The position numbers and the translations under genes were made by a program. DNA of 26,435 bases. It comes from CAYNFT01 sp964396535 (GTDB lineage Bacteria > Chloroflexota > Dehalococcoidia > Dehalococcoidales > UBA2162). Positions 7,538-15,140 of the stretch are shown one piece after another; position 1 is the first letter of the stretch; each line of letters starts with the position of its first letter. The notes below the pieces were generated by a model that saw nothing but the letters and a program-made list of their open reading frames with translations, ran no database searches and had not been told where the DNA came from. Where the stretch lies: positions 1 through 26,435 of the forward strand of contig CAYNFT010000021.1 of the NCBI GenBank assembly GCA_964396535.1, in the 5' to 3' direction.

Positions 7538-9097
7538 GTGAAAATTGTAACTGCTGACCAGATGAGGCAAATAGACCAGGAGTGTGACAGGATTGGCCTG
7601 CCTCCCAGCGGGCTGATGGAAAATGCCGGCAAAGCCGTGGCTGAAGAGGTCAGGCGAATCTTGGGTACTGCTGAACAGCAGCACATCCTTATGATAATCG
7701 GTCCCGGTAATAATGGTGGGGATGGACTGGTAGCAGCTCGCTACCTTCATGACTGGGGAGCAAATGTCAGTCTCTATCTTTTTGGTCGGCGACCACCAGA
7801 GGATTCGAACCTTGAACTGGTTCGGGAACGTGATATAACCTGTGTTGAAGTGACTCAAGAGGAAAGCCTGGACGGGCTTGATGACAGTCTGTCATCAGCT
7901 ACTGCCGTTATTGATGCTCTATTTGGCACCGGTAGCAATCGTCCCCTTGGTGGCACCTTTGCTCGAGCATTGGGGAAAGTGAGTCAAGCTAAAGAGGGAC
8001 GACCCGGTCTCCGTATCATTGCTCTGGATTTACCATCAGGGCTCAATGCCGATAGCGGTGCTGTGGACCCTGCCTGTCTTTATGCCGATGATACTATTAC
8101 CCTTGGCTTTCCCAAGGTGGGCCTGTTTAGCCCTCCTGGGCCAGAAAGGGCTGGCAGGATAACTATAGCTGATATTGGTATACCCTCATATATGGCAGAA
8201 GAAGTACCTGTTGAACTTATTACTGCTGACTGGACTAGGTCGGTTCTCCCCAAACGTCCCTTAGGGGCTAACAAAGGGACGTTTGGTAGGGTTCTTGTTG
8301 TTGCCGGCTCAATCAATTATATTGGTGCTGCTTATTTAGCCTGTAGTGGTGCCATAAGAGTCGGGGCAGGATTGGTGACACTGGCTACAGCGACCAGCTT
8401 ACAGCCTATTCTAGCCTCAAAACTAACTGAGGTAACCTATCTGCCCTTGCCCGAATCCAGCCCGGGTATTGTTTCTCCACAGGCAGCCAGGCTGATACAC
8501 CAGGAAATCGACAGCTATGATGTCCTGCTATTGGGCTGTGGGCTGGGGCAGAGCGAATCGGTTATAAGCTTCATTAAATCCGTACTTCTCGAAGAAAAAA
8601 TGGCACTGCCAATCCTGGTTCTTGATGCTGATGCTCTTAATACCCTGGCTAATATCCCGCGCTGGTGGCAGCAGCTAGCCGATAATGCTACACTTACCCC
8701 ACATCCCGGTGAAATGGCAAGACTGGCTGGCGTATCTGTAGAGGAGGTACAATCGGATAGGGTAGGGGTTGCTAAAAAGCTGGCTCTGGAATGGCATAAA
8801 ACGATTGTCCTGAAGGGAGCTTATACTGTTATTGTTAACCCAGATGGTCAGCCCAGGATTAGCCCTATAGCTAACCCTGGACTGGCGTCAGCCGGGACCG
8901 GTGATGTCCTTACCGGGGTTATTGCCGGACTGGCGGCGCAGGGTCTAGCGCTTGCTGATGCTGCTGCCTGCGGTGTCTATCTCCATGGCCAAGCTGGTGA
9001 AGTGGTTAGGGAGAGGTTGGGTGATGCCGGTATGGTTGCCTCTGACCTTTTGCCGGTACTGCCGCTGGTTATTAAGAAACTAAAGGAAAATGCCTAG
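7538..9097 (+). CDS. nnr: Bifunctional NAD(P)H-hydrate epimerase / dehydratase
   Basis: Repairs NAD(P)HX, the hydrated damage product of NAD(P)H: the N-terminal half epimerises it and the C-terminal half dehydrates it at the cost of ATP or ADP. Counting from the GTG at 7538 (519 residues), the epimerase has KIVTADQMRQID at the N-terminus, GPGNNGGDG at 55-63 and LDLPSGLNADSG. The ribokinase-like dehydratase begins near KGTFGRVLVVAG and has LTPHPGEMARLAG and the catalytic GTGD at 453-456. I chose GTG 7538 because family members start with MKIVTADQM, AGG lies just upstream, and the longer in-frame TTG coincides with a promoter -35 box. CoaX follows after 44 bases. Confidence 0.93.
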   Translation: MKIVTADQMRQIDQECDRIGLPPSGLMENAGKAVAEEVRRILGTAEQQHILMIIGPGNNGGDGLVAARYLHDWGANVSLYLFGRRPPEDSNLELVRERDITCVEVTQEESLDGLDDSLSSATAVIDALFGTGSNRPLGGTFARALGKVSQAKEGRPGLRIIALDLPSGLNADSGAVDPACLYADDTITLGFPKVGLFSPPGPERAGRITIADIGIPSYMAEEVPVELITADWTRSVLPKRPLGANKGTFGRVLVVAGSINYIGAAYLACSGAIRVGAGLVTLATATSLQPILASKLTEVTYLPLPESSPGIVSPQAARLIHQEIDSYDVLLLGCGLGQSESVISFIKSVLLEEKMALPILVLDADALNTLANIPRWWQQLADNATLTPHPGEMARLAGVSVEEVQSDRVGVAKKLALEWHKTIVLKGAYTVIVNPDGQPRISPIANPGLASAGTGDVLTGVIAGLAAQGLALADAAACGVYLHGQAGEVVRERLGDAGMVASDLLPVLPLVIKKLKENA

Positions 9098-9141
9098 AGA
9101 ATATAGTTAAACTTAAGGATAATAAAATCGGGAGAAAGGCT

Positions 9142-9909
9142 ATGCTGTTAGCCGTTGATATTGGAAACACTAACGTCGCTTTAGGAGTCTTTGAAGGCGA
9201 GGAGCTTCGTGCCACCTGGCGGATGGCCACGAATGTTAGCCAGATGGCAGATGAGTATGCTGTCCTGCTGCTTAATCTGCTTCACTACCGGGGTATGGAT
9301 ATAACGGATATCAAGGATATAGCTATGTGCAGTACTGTCCCTTCCTTAACCCCGACTGTTATTGAACTGTGTCAAAGATATTTGAACATTTCGCCCTTTG
9401 TTGTTAGCGCTGGCGTCAAGACTGGAGTGCGTATCCGTATGGACAACCCCAGAGAGGTAGGAACTGACCGCATTGCGAATGCCGCCGCTGCCCACCACCT
9501 GTACAGCGGCCCAATGATTATAGTCGACGTAGGTACTGCCACTACTTTTGACATTGTATCTAAGGAAGGTGCCTTCATGGGAGGAGCTATTGCTACTGGT
9601 ATTGCCACTGCGGCTGAGGCTCTATTCCAACGAACAGCAGCACTACCCAGAGTAGAACTGGTCGCTCCCAAGCAGGCTATTGGCACCAACACTATCGCTG
9701 CCATGCAGTCCGGAATTATCTTTGGTTATGTGGGGCTTATCGAAGGCATGGTAACTCGTATGCAGAAGGAACTCGGCGAGAAACCTACCGTGGTAGCCAC
9801 TGGAGGCTACGCTTACCTCATGGCTAAAGAAACCAAACTAATTGATACGGTAAACCCTGATATAACACTAATTGGCCTAAGGCTCATCTACCAGATGAAT
9901 AAAACCTAG
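9142..9909 (+). CDS. coaX: Type III pantothenate kinase
   Basis: Phosphorylates pantothenate to 4'-phosphopantothenate, the first committed step of CoA synthesis. The 255-residue protein has the ASKHA-type N-terminal phosphate loop AVDIGNTN (Asp6), the catalytic aspartate region REVGTDRIANA (Asp109) and VDVGTATTFD (Asp129), then GGAIATGI, all standard for CoaX and absent from type I or II kinases. Length is normal. A purine-rich GGGAGAAAGG lies directly before the ATG. It is followed 20 bases later by coaC, so three CoA steps are encoded together. Confidence 0.95.
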   Translation: MLLAVDIGNTNVALGVFEGEELRATWRMATNVSQMADEYAVLLLNLLHYRGMDITDIKDIAMCSTVPSLTPTVIELCQRYLNISPFVVSAGVKTGVRIRMDNPREVGTDRIANAAAAHHLYSGPMIIVDVGTATTFDIVSKEGAFMGGAIATGIATAAEALFQRTAALPRVELVAPKQAIGTNTIAAMQSGIIFGYVGLIEGMVTRMQKELGEKPTVVATGGYAYLMAKETKLIDTVNPDITLIGLRLIYQMNKT

Positions 9910-9929
9910 CCTTTTATAAGGAGGCAAAG

Positions 9930-10493
9930 ATGTTAACGGATAAGACTATAGTATTAGGTATAACCGGAGGGATAGCTGCCTATAAGGCGGCTGACCTTGC
10001 CAGTAAATTAACCCAGGCCGGGGCTAAGGTTGAGGTAGTTATGACCGAGTCGGCTACCAAATTCATCACTCCCTTAACCTTTCGTAGTCTAACCAACAGG
10101 CCGGTAGTAACCAGCATGTGGGAGCTTGCCTCTGAGTTCAGTATAGAGCATGTAGCTCTGGCTGATGCGGCTGATGTAGTGGTGATTGCTCCGGCCACAG
10201 CCAATATCATCGCCAAACTGGCTGCCGGTATTGCTGATGATATGCTTACTTGCACGGTGCTGGCTACCGAAGCGCCAGTGGTCGTGGCACCATCCATGGA
10301 TGTTAATATGTTCCGTAACTCGATTACCCAAGAAAATTTGGCTAAACTCAGGGATAGAGGCTTCACTATTGTTGACCCGGAGTATGGTCGTTTGGCCTCG
10401 GGCAAAATGGGGCTGGGGCGTCTGGCTGAGGTCGAAAAAATAATTGACACCATAAAACTGGTACTGGGGGAGAGCGATGACTCTGGCCGGTAA
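9930..10493 (+). CDS. coaC: Phosphopantothenoylcysteine decarboxylase (separate CoaC half)
   Basis: A flavoprotein of the HFCD family that decarboxylates 4'-phosphopantothenoylcysteine to 4'-phosphopantetheine using FMN. The 187-residue chain has ITGGIAAYKAADLA at the N-terminus and the catalytic His74 in SIEHVALAD. The PxMNxxMW motif appears as PSMDVNMF, with Asp124 at the usual Asn. The active-site clamp appears as LASGKMGLGRL, with Ser157 where E. coli CoaBC has its catalytic Cys. Both differences are read directly; whether they are normal in this lineage I cannot check. In most bacteria CoaC is fused to CoaB, while here the frames are separate and overlap by 17 bases. AAGGAGG precedes the ATG. 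Confidence 0.88.
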   Translation: MLTDKTIVLGITGGIAAYKAADLASKLTQAGAKVEVVMTESATKFITPLTFRSLTNRPVVTSMWELASEFSIEHVALADAADVVVIAPATANIIAKLAAGIADDMLTCTVLATEAPVVVAPSMDVNMFRNSITQENLAKLRDRGFTIVDPEYGRLASGKMGLGRLAEVEKIIDTIKLVLGESDDSGR

Positions 10494-11127
10494 ACATGTT
10501 GTGGTTACCGCTGGCGGCACCAGGGAGGCTATCGACCCTGTGCGCTATATCGGCAATCGCTCTTCGGGTAAGATGGGTTACGCTGTGGCTGAAGCAGCTA
10601 GAGATAGAGGGGCTGAGGTCACCCTGATTACCGCTCCCTCTGCCCTGCCAGAGCCGGTAGGTATCAAAGTCATTCACATAGAAAGTGCCGTGCAGATGAA
10701 AGAAGCGGTGAGCAGGGCTACTGCTCAAGCAGATGTTCTGATTATGGCTGCCGCGGTTGCTGACTATCAGCCTAAGAGTATAGCCAAAGGAAAGATTAAG
10801 AAAGACGTTGTCGGTGGTGTCTTAACCCTCGAACTGATTAAGACACCGGATATACTGGCTGAGGTAACAGGCAACTTTCTCAGGGTTGGCTTTGCCGCTG
10901 AAAGCGAGAATCTGATAGCCAATGCCAGAGAGAAACTTGAGAAGAAGCAGTGTGACCTTTTTGTGGCTAACGATATTACCGCCGCCGACAGCGGCTTTAA
11001 TGTCGATACAAACAAAGTAACCCTCGTCAGCAAAGACGGCAAAATAGAAGACCTGCCCCTGATGAGCAAGCGAGAAGTAGCTGATAAGATACTGGACAAG
11101 GTGGTGGGGATGTTAGGCAAGAGGTAA
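10477..11127 (+). CDS. coaB: Phosphopantothenate-cysteine ligase (separate CoaB half)
   Basis: Joins cysteine to 4'-phosphopantothenate with CTP, the step before CoaC. The 216-residue protein has the nucleotide-binding TAGGTREAIDPVR, GNRSSGKMGYA, the signature AAAVADYQP, and the lysine-rich loop KGKIKK that closes over the reaction intermediate. All lie in the order seen in the C-terminal half of CoaBC. The ATG at 10477 lies inside the end of coaC in the +1 frame and has its own ribosome binding site, GGGGGA five bases upstream. This argues for a real two-gene arrangement with translational coupling over a sequencing frameshift in a fused gene. Confidence 0.9.
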   Translation: MTLAGKHVVVTAGGTREAIDPVRYIGNRSSGKMGYAVAEAARDRGAEVTLITAPSALPEPVGIKVIHIESAVQMKEAVSRATAQADVLIMAAAVADYQPKSIAKGKIKKDVVGGVLTLELIKTPDILAEVTGNFLRVGFAAESENLIANAREKLEKKQCDLFVANDITAADSGFNVDTNKVTLVSKDGKIEDLPLMSKREVADKILDKVVGMLGKR

Positions 11128-11159
11128 GTTGATTATATGGATGATTTAAAGAATAAACT

Positions 11160-11226
11160 TGAATATAGAAAGCGAAAAGCACCCTGTAAGGACTAACCCT
11201 TACGGCGTGCTTCACGAAATGATCCT
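11160..11226 (-). ncRNA. Candidate small RNA from an orphan promoter, antisense-facing coaB
   Basis: The strong minus-strand promoter at 11233-11261 should start transcription near 11226. About 13 bases later the RNA enters a 15-position hairpin (14 pairs, arms 11198-11212 and 11177-11191, loop of six), followed by TTCGCTTTC. The product would be a short RNA of roughly 50-65 bases. No protein gene lies ahead on this strand: coaB is on the opposite strand. The family is not recognised. If the hairpin leaks, the RNA would run antisense into the coaB 3' end. Confidence 0.4.
11177..11212 (-). terminator. Strong hairpin, probable terminator of the orphan transcript
   Basis: Plus-strand arms AAGCACCCTGTAAGG (11177-11191) and CCTTACGGCGTGCTT (11198-11212) pair at 14 of 15 positions (one C-C mismatch, one G-T). 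Loop ACTAAC. Only the minus-strand reading has a T-rich tract after it (TTCGCTTTC), so termination is expected in that direction. Confidence 0.5.
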
Positions 11227-11228
11227 GC

Positions 11229-11254
11229 ATTTAATATAGCATGCTATATTAAAT
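11229..11254. promoter_or_regulatory. Perfect 26-bp palindrome, probable operator
   Basis: The 26 bases are their own reverse complement (13-base arms, centre GCATGC at 11239-11244). It covers the -10 element and almost the whole spacer of the minus-strand promoter, a classical position for a dimeric repressor. Each arm also reads TGCTATATT on its own strand, so the plus strand has an extended -10 too, though without a -35. Confidence 0.5.
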
Positions 11255-11261
11255 TTGTCAA
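11233..11261 (-). promoter_or_regulatory. Near-consensus promoter with no gene downstream
   Basis: On the minus strand: TTGACA (11256-11261), a 17-base spacer ending in TGC, and TATATT (11233-11238). The -10 with its TGC matches that of the tRNA promoter at 3105-3134. It is one of the best promoters in the window by eye. Confidence 0.65.
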
Positions 11262-11265
11262 TAGC

Positions 11266-11291
11266 TAGTTGTTAACAGTAGTTGTTAGCAG
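11266..11291 (+). repeat. Two tandem 13-bp direct repeats before valS
   Basis: TAGTTGTTAACAG (11266-11278) is followed without a gap by TAGTTGTTAGCAG (11279-11291), with one mismatch. It could be a regulator binding site; no T-box sequence is present nearby. Confidence 0.5.
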
Positions 11292-11332
11292 ATTAATTAG
11301 CAACGTTTCCTTGAGTTCCTTACAGGGGATTT

Positions 11333-11365
11333 AAGGAGAGGGGGATTAAGGGGGAGAGGTTAAAC
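11333..11365 (+). repeat. Degenerate tail copy of the composite repeat
   Basis: GGGGGATTAAGGGGGAGAGG followed by TTAAA resembles the hairpin B right arm plus tail of the copies at 6888 and 20672, but the left arms are missing. It lies just before the valS ribosome binding site. Confidence 0.45.
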
Positions 11366-11385
11366 AAAAAAAAGGAAAGGTAAGT

Positions 11386-14058
11386 ATGGCGGAAGCAACG
11401 AGAACAGAAGACGAAATGCCCAAGGCTTATGAGCCGGGTAAGATTGAGCAGAAGTGGTATCAATTCTGGCTGGAGAAGGAATATTTCAGGGCTGAGATAG
11501 ACCCGGAGAAGAAGCCCTTTGTCATCATCTTACCCCTGCCCAATGTTACCGGTGAGCTCCATATAGGGCATGTCTTGGTCGTTACTCTGCAGGATATAAT
11601 GACCCGCTGGCATCGGATGAAGGGTGAATCGGCGCTATGGTTGCCCGGAACTGACCACGCCGGCATCGCGGCGCAGGTGGTGGTGGAGCGATTGCTGGCT
11701 AAAGAGGGGCTGGACAGGCATCAGATGGGCAGGGAGAAGTTCACGGAGAGAATGTACCAGTGGGCAGATAAATGCCAGCAGACTATTACCGAGCAACACT
11801 ACCGACTGGGTGCTTCCTGTGACTGGAGTCGAGAGTATTTTACTCTGGATGAAGGCCCCAGCCGGGCGGTGCGAACCGTGTTTGTCAACTTATATAATAA
11901 GGGTTTAATCTACAGAGGAGAAAGGATTATCAACTGGTGCCCTCGCTGTGCTACTGCCCTCTCCGACCTCGAAGTTGAGCACAAAGACGTGCAGGGTAAC
12001 CTCTGGTATGTCCGCTACCCTCTATCAGAAGGTAATGGCTTCATTACTGTAGCTACCACAAGGCCTGAAACGATTCTTGGCGATACTGCTGTGGCGGTCA
12101 ACCCCGAAGACAAGCGGTTCAAGACCATGGTTGGCAAAAACGTTATATTACCTGCCGTCAACCGGGAAATACCGATTATTGCTGATGAAGCTGTTGACCC
12201 TGCCTTTGGTACTGGCGCGGTGAAAATCACACCGGCTCACGACCCCGTGGACTTTGAGGTGGCTCAGCGACATGGATTACCGCTGATAAACATCTTGAAT
12301 CTAGATGCTAGCATGAATGAAAATGCCGGACCCTATGCCGGACTTGACCGGTATGCCTGTCGTGAAACTATAGTGGCTGACCTAGAGAAAGACGGGCTTT
12401 TGGTAAAGATTGAGCCCTATGGGCACTCCGTGGGACACTGCGCCCGCTGCCGGACAGTTGTTGAACCAATAGCCAGTAAGCAGTGGTTTGTTAAAATTAA
12501 ACCGCTGGCTGAACCAGCTATAGATGCCGTCGTCGACGGGCGTATCACCATTGTTCCCTCACACTTTGCCAAGGTCTATCTTAACTGGATGGAGAATATC
12601 CGGGACTGGTGCATCAGTCGCCAGCTGTGGTGGGGTCACCAGATACCGGTGTGGTACTGTCAGGATTGTGGTGAACTAACGGTAGCTGTTGATGAGCCTG
12701 AAACCTGCCAACACTGTGGCTCCGCCAATATAGAGCAGGACCCGGATATCCTTGATACCTGGTTCAGCTCAGCGCTGGTGACTCACTCTACACTGGGCTG
12801 GCCGGATGATACCGATGACCTGCGCTACTTCTACCCGACTACAGTAATGGAGACTGCCTATGACATCCTTTTCTTCTGGGTAGCCAGAATGATTATGATG
12901 GGTCTTGAGGATACTGGTGATATCCCTTTTCATACCGTTTACCTTCATGGTTTGATACGTGATGAGAGGGGGGTTAAGATGAGCAAGGTCAGGGGTAACG
13001 TGCTGAATCCCATTGGTACTTTAGAACAGTATGGCACTGATGCTCTGCGCTTCGCCGTAATCACCGGTACGTCGGCGGGGACTGACAGCAAGTTGAGCTC
13101 GGCTAAGCTGGAGGCCGGCCGCAACTTCGCCAACAAATTGTGGAATGCTACTCGTTTTGTACTCCGAAGCATAGACGGTGAAAAGACCAATACCGCAGTT
13201 CAGCGGGATTTGCTCCCGACCGAAGACCGCTGGATTCTCAGCCGGTTGAATCGTACTATAGCGAGCGTAACCAAATTGCTGGAAGACTTCCAGTTTGCCG
13301 AAGCTCAGAGACAAATTTACGAATTCCTCTGGAGTGAGTACTGCGACTGGTATATCGAGCTAGCCAAGATTCGCCTGCGCTCTGCTGAGGAAGCACCGTC
13401 GCCTATCCCGGTTCTAATTCATGTTCTGGAGACTTCACTTCGGCTGCTGCACCCCTATATGCCTTTCGTTACCGAAGAGCTATGGCAGAACCTCAAGCGC
13501 CGCCTACCTTCTGACTGGCAAGCGGGTGAATCGATAATGGTCGCTCCTTACCCTGAAGCTGATACTAAGGCAGTTGACGCTGAGGCAGAGCGAGTTATGG
13601 AGTCCGTAATAGAAATAATACGCTCCATACGTAATGCCCGGGCTCAGTATAATGTGGAGAATTCCAGGTGGATTCAGGCGCAAATCTATGGTGGCGAGCT
13701 TACATCGGCTATTACTCCCTATTCTCAGGCTATCGAGACCCTGGCCAGGGCAAGACCGGTTACTATCCTGGATACCAGAGAAGCGGGTCAGGCAGGTGAA
13801 AATACCCTGGCATTGGTACTGAAGGAGACCGAGGTAGTGATACCTATGGAAAGCATGGTTGACCTGGAAGCCGAGAAGAAACGGCTGGGGAAGGAGATAG
13901 AACAGAGTCAGGCTGAAGTCGCCCGCCTTGAAGCCAGACTCAAGGACAAAAACTTCCTGGATAAGGCGCCAGCCTCTGTCGTTGAGAAGGAACGCCAGAA
14001 GAGCCATGCTTTAACTGATAAGTTAGAAAGGCTGAGGCAACAACTCCTTAAATATTAG
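11386..14058 (+). CDS. valS: Valyl-tRNA synthetase
   Basis: A class I aminoacyl-tRNA synthetase of 890 residues that charges tRNA-Val and edits mischarged threonine. The ATP-binding HIGH motif is at 59-62 (ELHIGHVL) and the second signature KMSKV at 531-535. The CP1 editing domain lies between them (TTRPETILGDTAVAVNP). A zinc-ribbon-like insert has CQDCGE and CQHCGS, and an anticodon-binding domain follows. The C-terminal 65 residues form the ValS coiled coil that ends KLERLRQQLLKY. Length is normal. GGAAAGG stands just before the ATG at 11386. An internal ATG ten codons on (MPKAYEPGKIE) matches the usual ValS start but has a poorer ribosome binding site. Nothing resembling a T-box leader was found. 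Confidence 0.96.
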   Translation: MAEATRTEDEMPKAYEPGKIEQKWYQFWLEKEYFRAEIDPEKKPFVIILPLPNVTGELHIGHVLVVTLQDIMTRWHRMKGESALWLPGTDHAGIAAQVVVERLLAKEGLDRHQMGREKFTERMYQWADKCQQTITEQHYRLGASCDWSREYFTLDEGPSRAVRTVFVNLYNKGLIYRGERIINWCPRCATALSDLEVEHKDVQGNLWYVRYPLSEGNGFITVATTRPETILGDTAVAVNPEDKRFKTMVGKNVILPAVNREIPIIADEAVDPAFGTGAVKITPAHDPVDFEVAQRHGLPLINILNLDASMNENAGPYAGLDRYACRETIVADLEKDGLLVKIEPYGHSVGHCARCRTVVEPIASKQWFVKIKPLAEPAIDAVVDGRITIVPSHFAKVYLNWMENIRDWCISRQLWWGHQIPVWYCQDCGELTVAVDEPETCQHCGSANIEQDPDILDTWFSSALVTHSTLGWPDDTDDLRYFYPTTVMETAYDILFFWVARMIMMGLEDTGDIPFHTVYLHGLIRDERGVKMSKVRGNVLNPIGTLEQYGTDALRFAVITGTSAGTDSKLSSAKLEAGRNFANKLWNATRFVLRSIDGEKTNTAVQRDLLPTEDRWILSRLNRTIASVTKLLEDFQFAEAQRQIYEFLWSEYCDWYIELAKIRLRSAEEAPSPIPVLIHVLETSLRLLHPYMPFVTEELWQNLKRRLPSDWQAGESIMVAPYPEADTKAVDAEAERVMESVIEIIRSIRNARAQYNVENSRWIQAQIYGGELTSAITPYSQAIETLARARPVTILDTREAGQAGENTLALVLKETEVVIPMESMVDLEAEKKRLGKEIEQSQAEVARLEARLKDKNFLDKAPASVVEKERQKSHALTDKLERLRQQLLKY

Positions 14059-14098
14059 GCGGAGAAAAAACCGGCACTTGTGGTGAGGGTGCGGAAAG

Positions 14099-14117
14099 AG
14101 ACAGGGCCGTTCTGTCT
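14099..14117 (-). terminator. Small hairpin at the end of the minus-strand operon
   Basis: AGACAG (14099-14104) and CTGTCT (14112-14117) form six pairs overlapping the stop codon of the 250-residue gene. Read on the minus strand it is followed by TCTTTCC. Weak as a terminator; it lies between the convergent valS and the minus-strand operon. Confidence 0.25.
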
Positions 14118-14868
14118 AGCAAGTTGGTTCGGAAGGAAATATATCGATAAATTCCAGCTCAAAGTCACGCTTATCTAGCCAGGAAAAGCTCTTGCTCTTC
14201 AACCAGTCCAGCGCCTTCTTGGTATCACTGGCTACTTTTGCCTTATCGCACTGCTTTAGCCGATGTTTGAACAGCCAGTAGGTAAACTCCTTTAGCTCGG
14301 CTGTGCTTATGGACTTGAGCTGCGGGTAATTCCTATCCCGTCTGAAGCGTCTGAGCAAGATGGTTCTGGTTGCACCGTATATTCGCCGGTAAACATCATT
14401 GGTGTTGTCCTTTTCTTCACAGTAGCCTGAAACCCATCTCTCCTTGCGTACCTCCTCTTCTACCGCCAGGATTAAAGCCTCCTCTACCGTAATGCCGTAG
14501 AAATAGTTGAGATATTGATGATACTTGGCACTGCCGATAAGCTCCTTGAATTTATCTGTGGGCAGGTTAAGCGGGGGCTTGCTGTAAAAAAGGAGGGCAG
14601 TCTTTTCGGTATCAGGCAGCAGACCATCAACCGCCTGGCACATGCGCTCAGCCAGTAGTAGCCAGTCGAAGGCTTCGTCAGCAATAAGGTAGCGATAGGC
14701 GCGCCCATCAAGGGTTTCCTCGGTAGTATCCCACAGCCCGATAGCCTCAAGCAGGGCGATATACCAGTGCTTGCCCTCGGCGATTGCCTGCTTCAGATGT
14801 CTTATTGCCTGGCTATCTTCCGTTGAGGTCAACTGAGAGTCTGGTGCCTCGTTATCTGGTCCGGTCAT
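14116..14868 (-). CDS. Protein of unknown function, 250 aa
   Basis: I do not recognise this family. The protein is soluble, mostly helical, and rich in charged and aromatic residues. Notable stretches are YRYLIADEAFDWLLLAERM (about 58-76), a basic run RRFRRDRNYPQ (about 180-190) and FTYWLFKHRLKQC (about 202-214), the last two possibly nucleic-acid contacts. No membrane segment or signal peptide is visible. GAGGTT lies five bases before the ATG. The start overlaps the stop of the helix-hairpin-helix gene by four bases (ATGA), so the two are translationally coupled. The gene ends the minus-strand operon and is convergent with valS. Confidence 0.75.
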   Translation of the reverse strand: MTGPDNEAPDSQLTSTEDSQAIRHLKQAIAEGKHWYIALLEAIGLWDTTEETLDGRAYRYLIADEAFDWLLLAERMCQAVDGLLPDTEKTALLFYSKPPLNLPTDKFKELIGSAKYHQYLNYFYGITVEEALILAVEEEVRKERWVSGYCEEKDNTNDVYRRIYGATRTILLRRFRRDRNYPQLKSISTAELKEFTYWLFKHRLKQCDKAKVASDTKKALDWLKSKSFSWLDKRDFELEFIDIFPSEPTC

Positions 14869-15140
14869 TTTTTAACCTCGGCGAGTTCAGCCTTGAGTTT
14901 TTCATAATACTCAAGGCGCCCGGTATTTACCAGCTCGGTAATCTTCTTGTTGATAGCCTCCCCCACCCCCGGGATTTCCTTCAGCCTGTCCTCCCTGACC
15001 AGTTGCTCCACCTCCACCGGCAGCTCCGCGATGGACTTGGCTACCTTCTCATAAGCCCTGATTTTAAAAATATTGTCCTTCCTGTACTTCAGCAGGTAAG
15101 CAATATCCGTAAAAACCGCCGCAATTTCAATGTTTTTCAT
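14865..15140 (-). CDS. Stand-alone DNA polymerase beta-type N-terminal / helix-hairpin-helix protein
   Basis: A 91-residue protein that matches the N-terminal 8-kDa domain of family X DNA polymerases: MKNIEIAAVFTDIAYLLKY, FKIRAYEKVAKSIAELP, then a helix-hairpin-helix turn at LKEIPGVGEAINKKI. In PolX enzymes this region binds gapped or single-strand DNA ends and is followed by the nucleotidyltransferase and PHP domains. Here the frame stops after the first domain, and the next gene overlaps it by four bases and is unrelated, so this looks like a genuine short gene, not a broken polymerase. The start overlaps the 74-residue gene by 14 bases. A DNA-binding accessory role is inferred. Confidence 0.75.
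   Translation of the reverse strand: MKNIEIAAVFTDIAYLLKYRKDNIFKIRAYEKVAKSIAELPVEVEQLVREDRLKEIPGVGEAINKKITELVNTGRLEYYEKLKAELAEVKK

Noticed and set aside
7801..7811. GGATTCGAACC, which looks like a tRNA T-loop complement
   Set aside because: It lies inside the conserved nnr coding sequence, and no tRNA arms can be drawn around it.
11027..11230. 67-codon minus-strand frame starting just after the orphan promoter
   Set aside because: Most of it is the complement of coaB. Its ATG lies upstream of the predicted transcript start and it crosses the strong hairpin.
11128..11385. T-box riboswitch before valS
   Set aside because: No T-box sequence (AGGGTGG-type) or antiterminator is visible; the strong hairpin has its T-tract only on the other strand.
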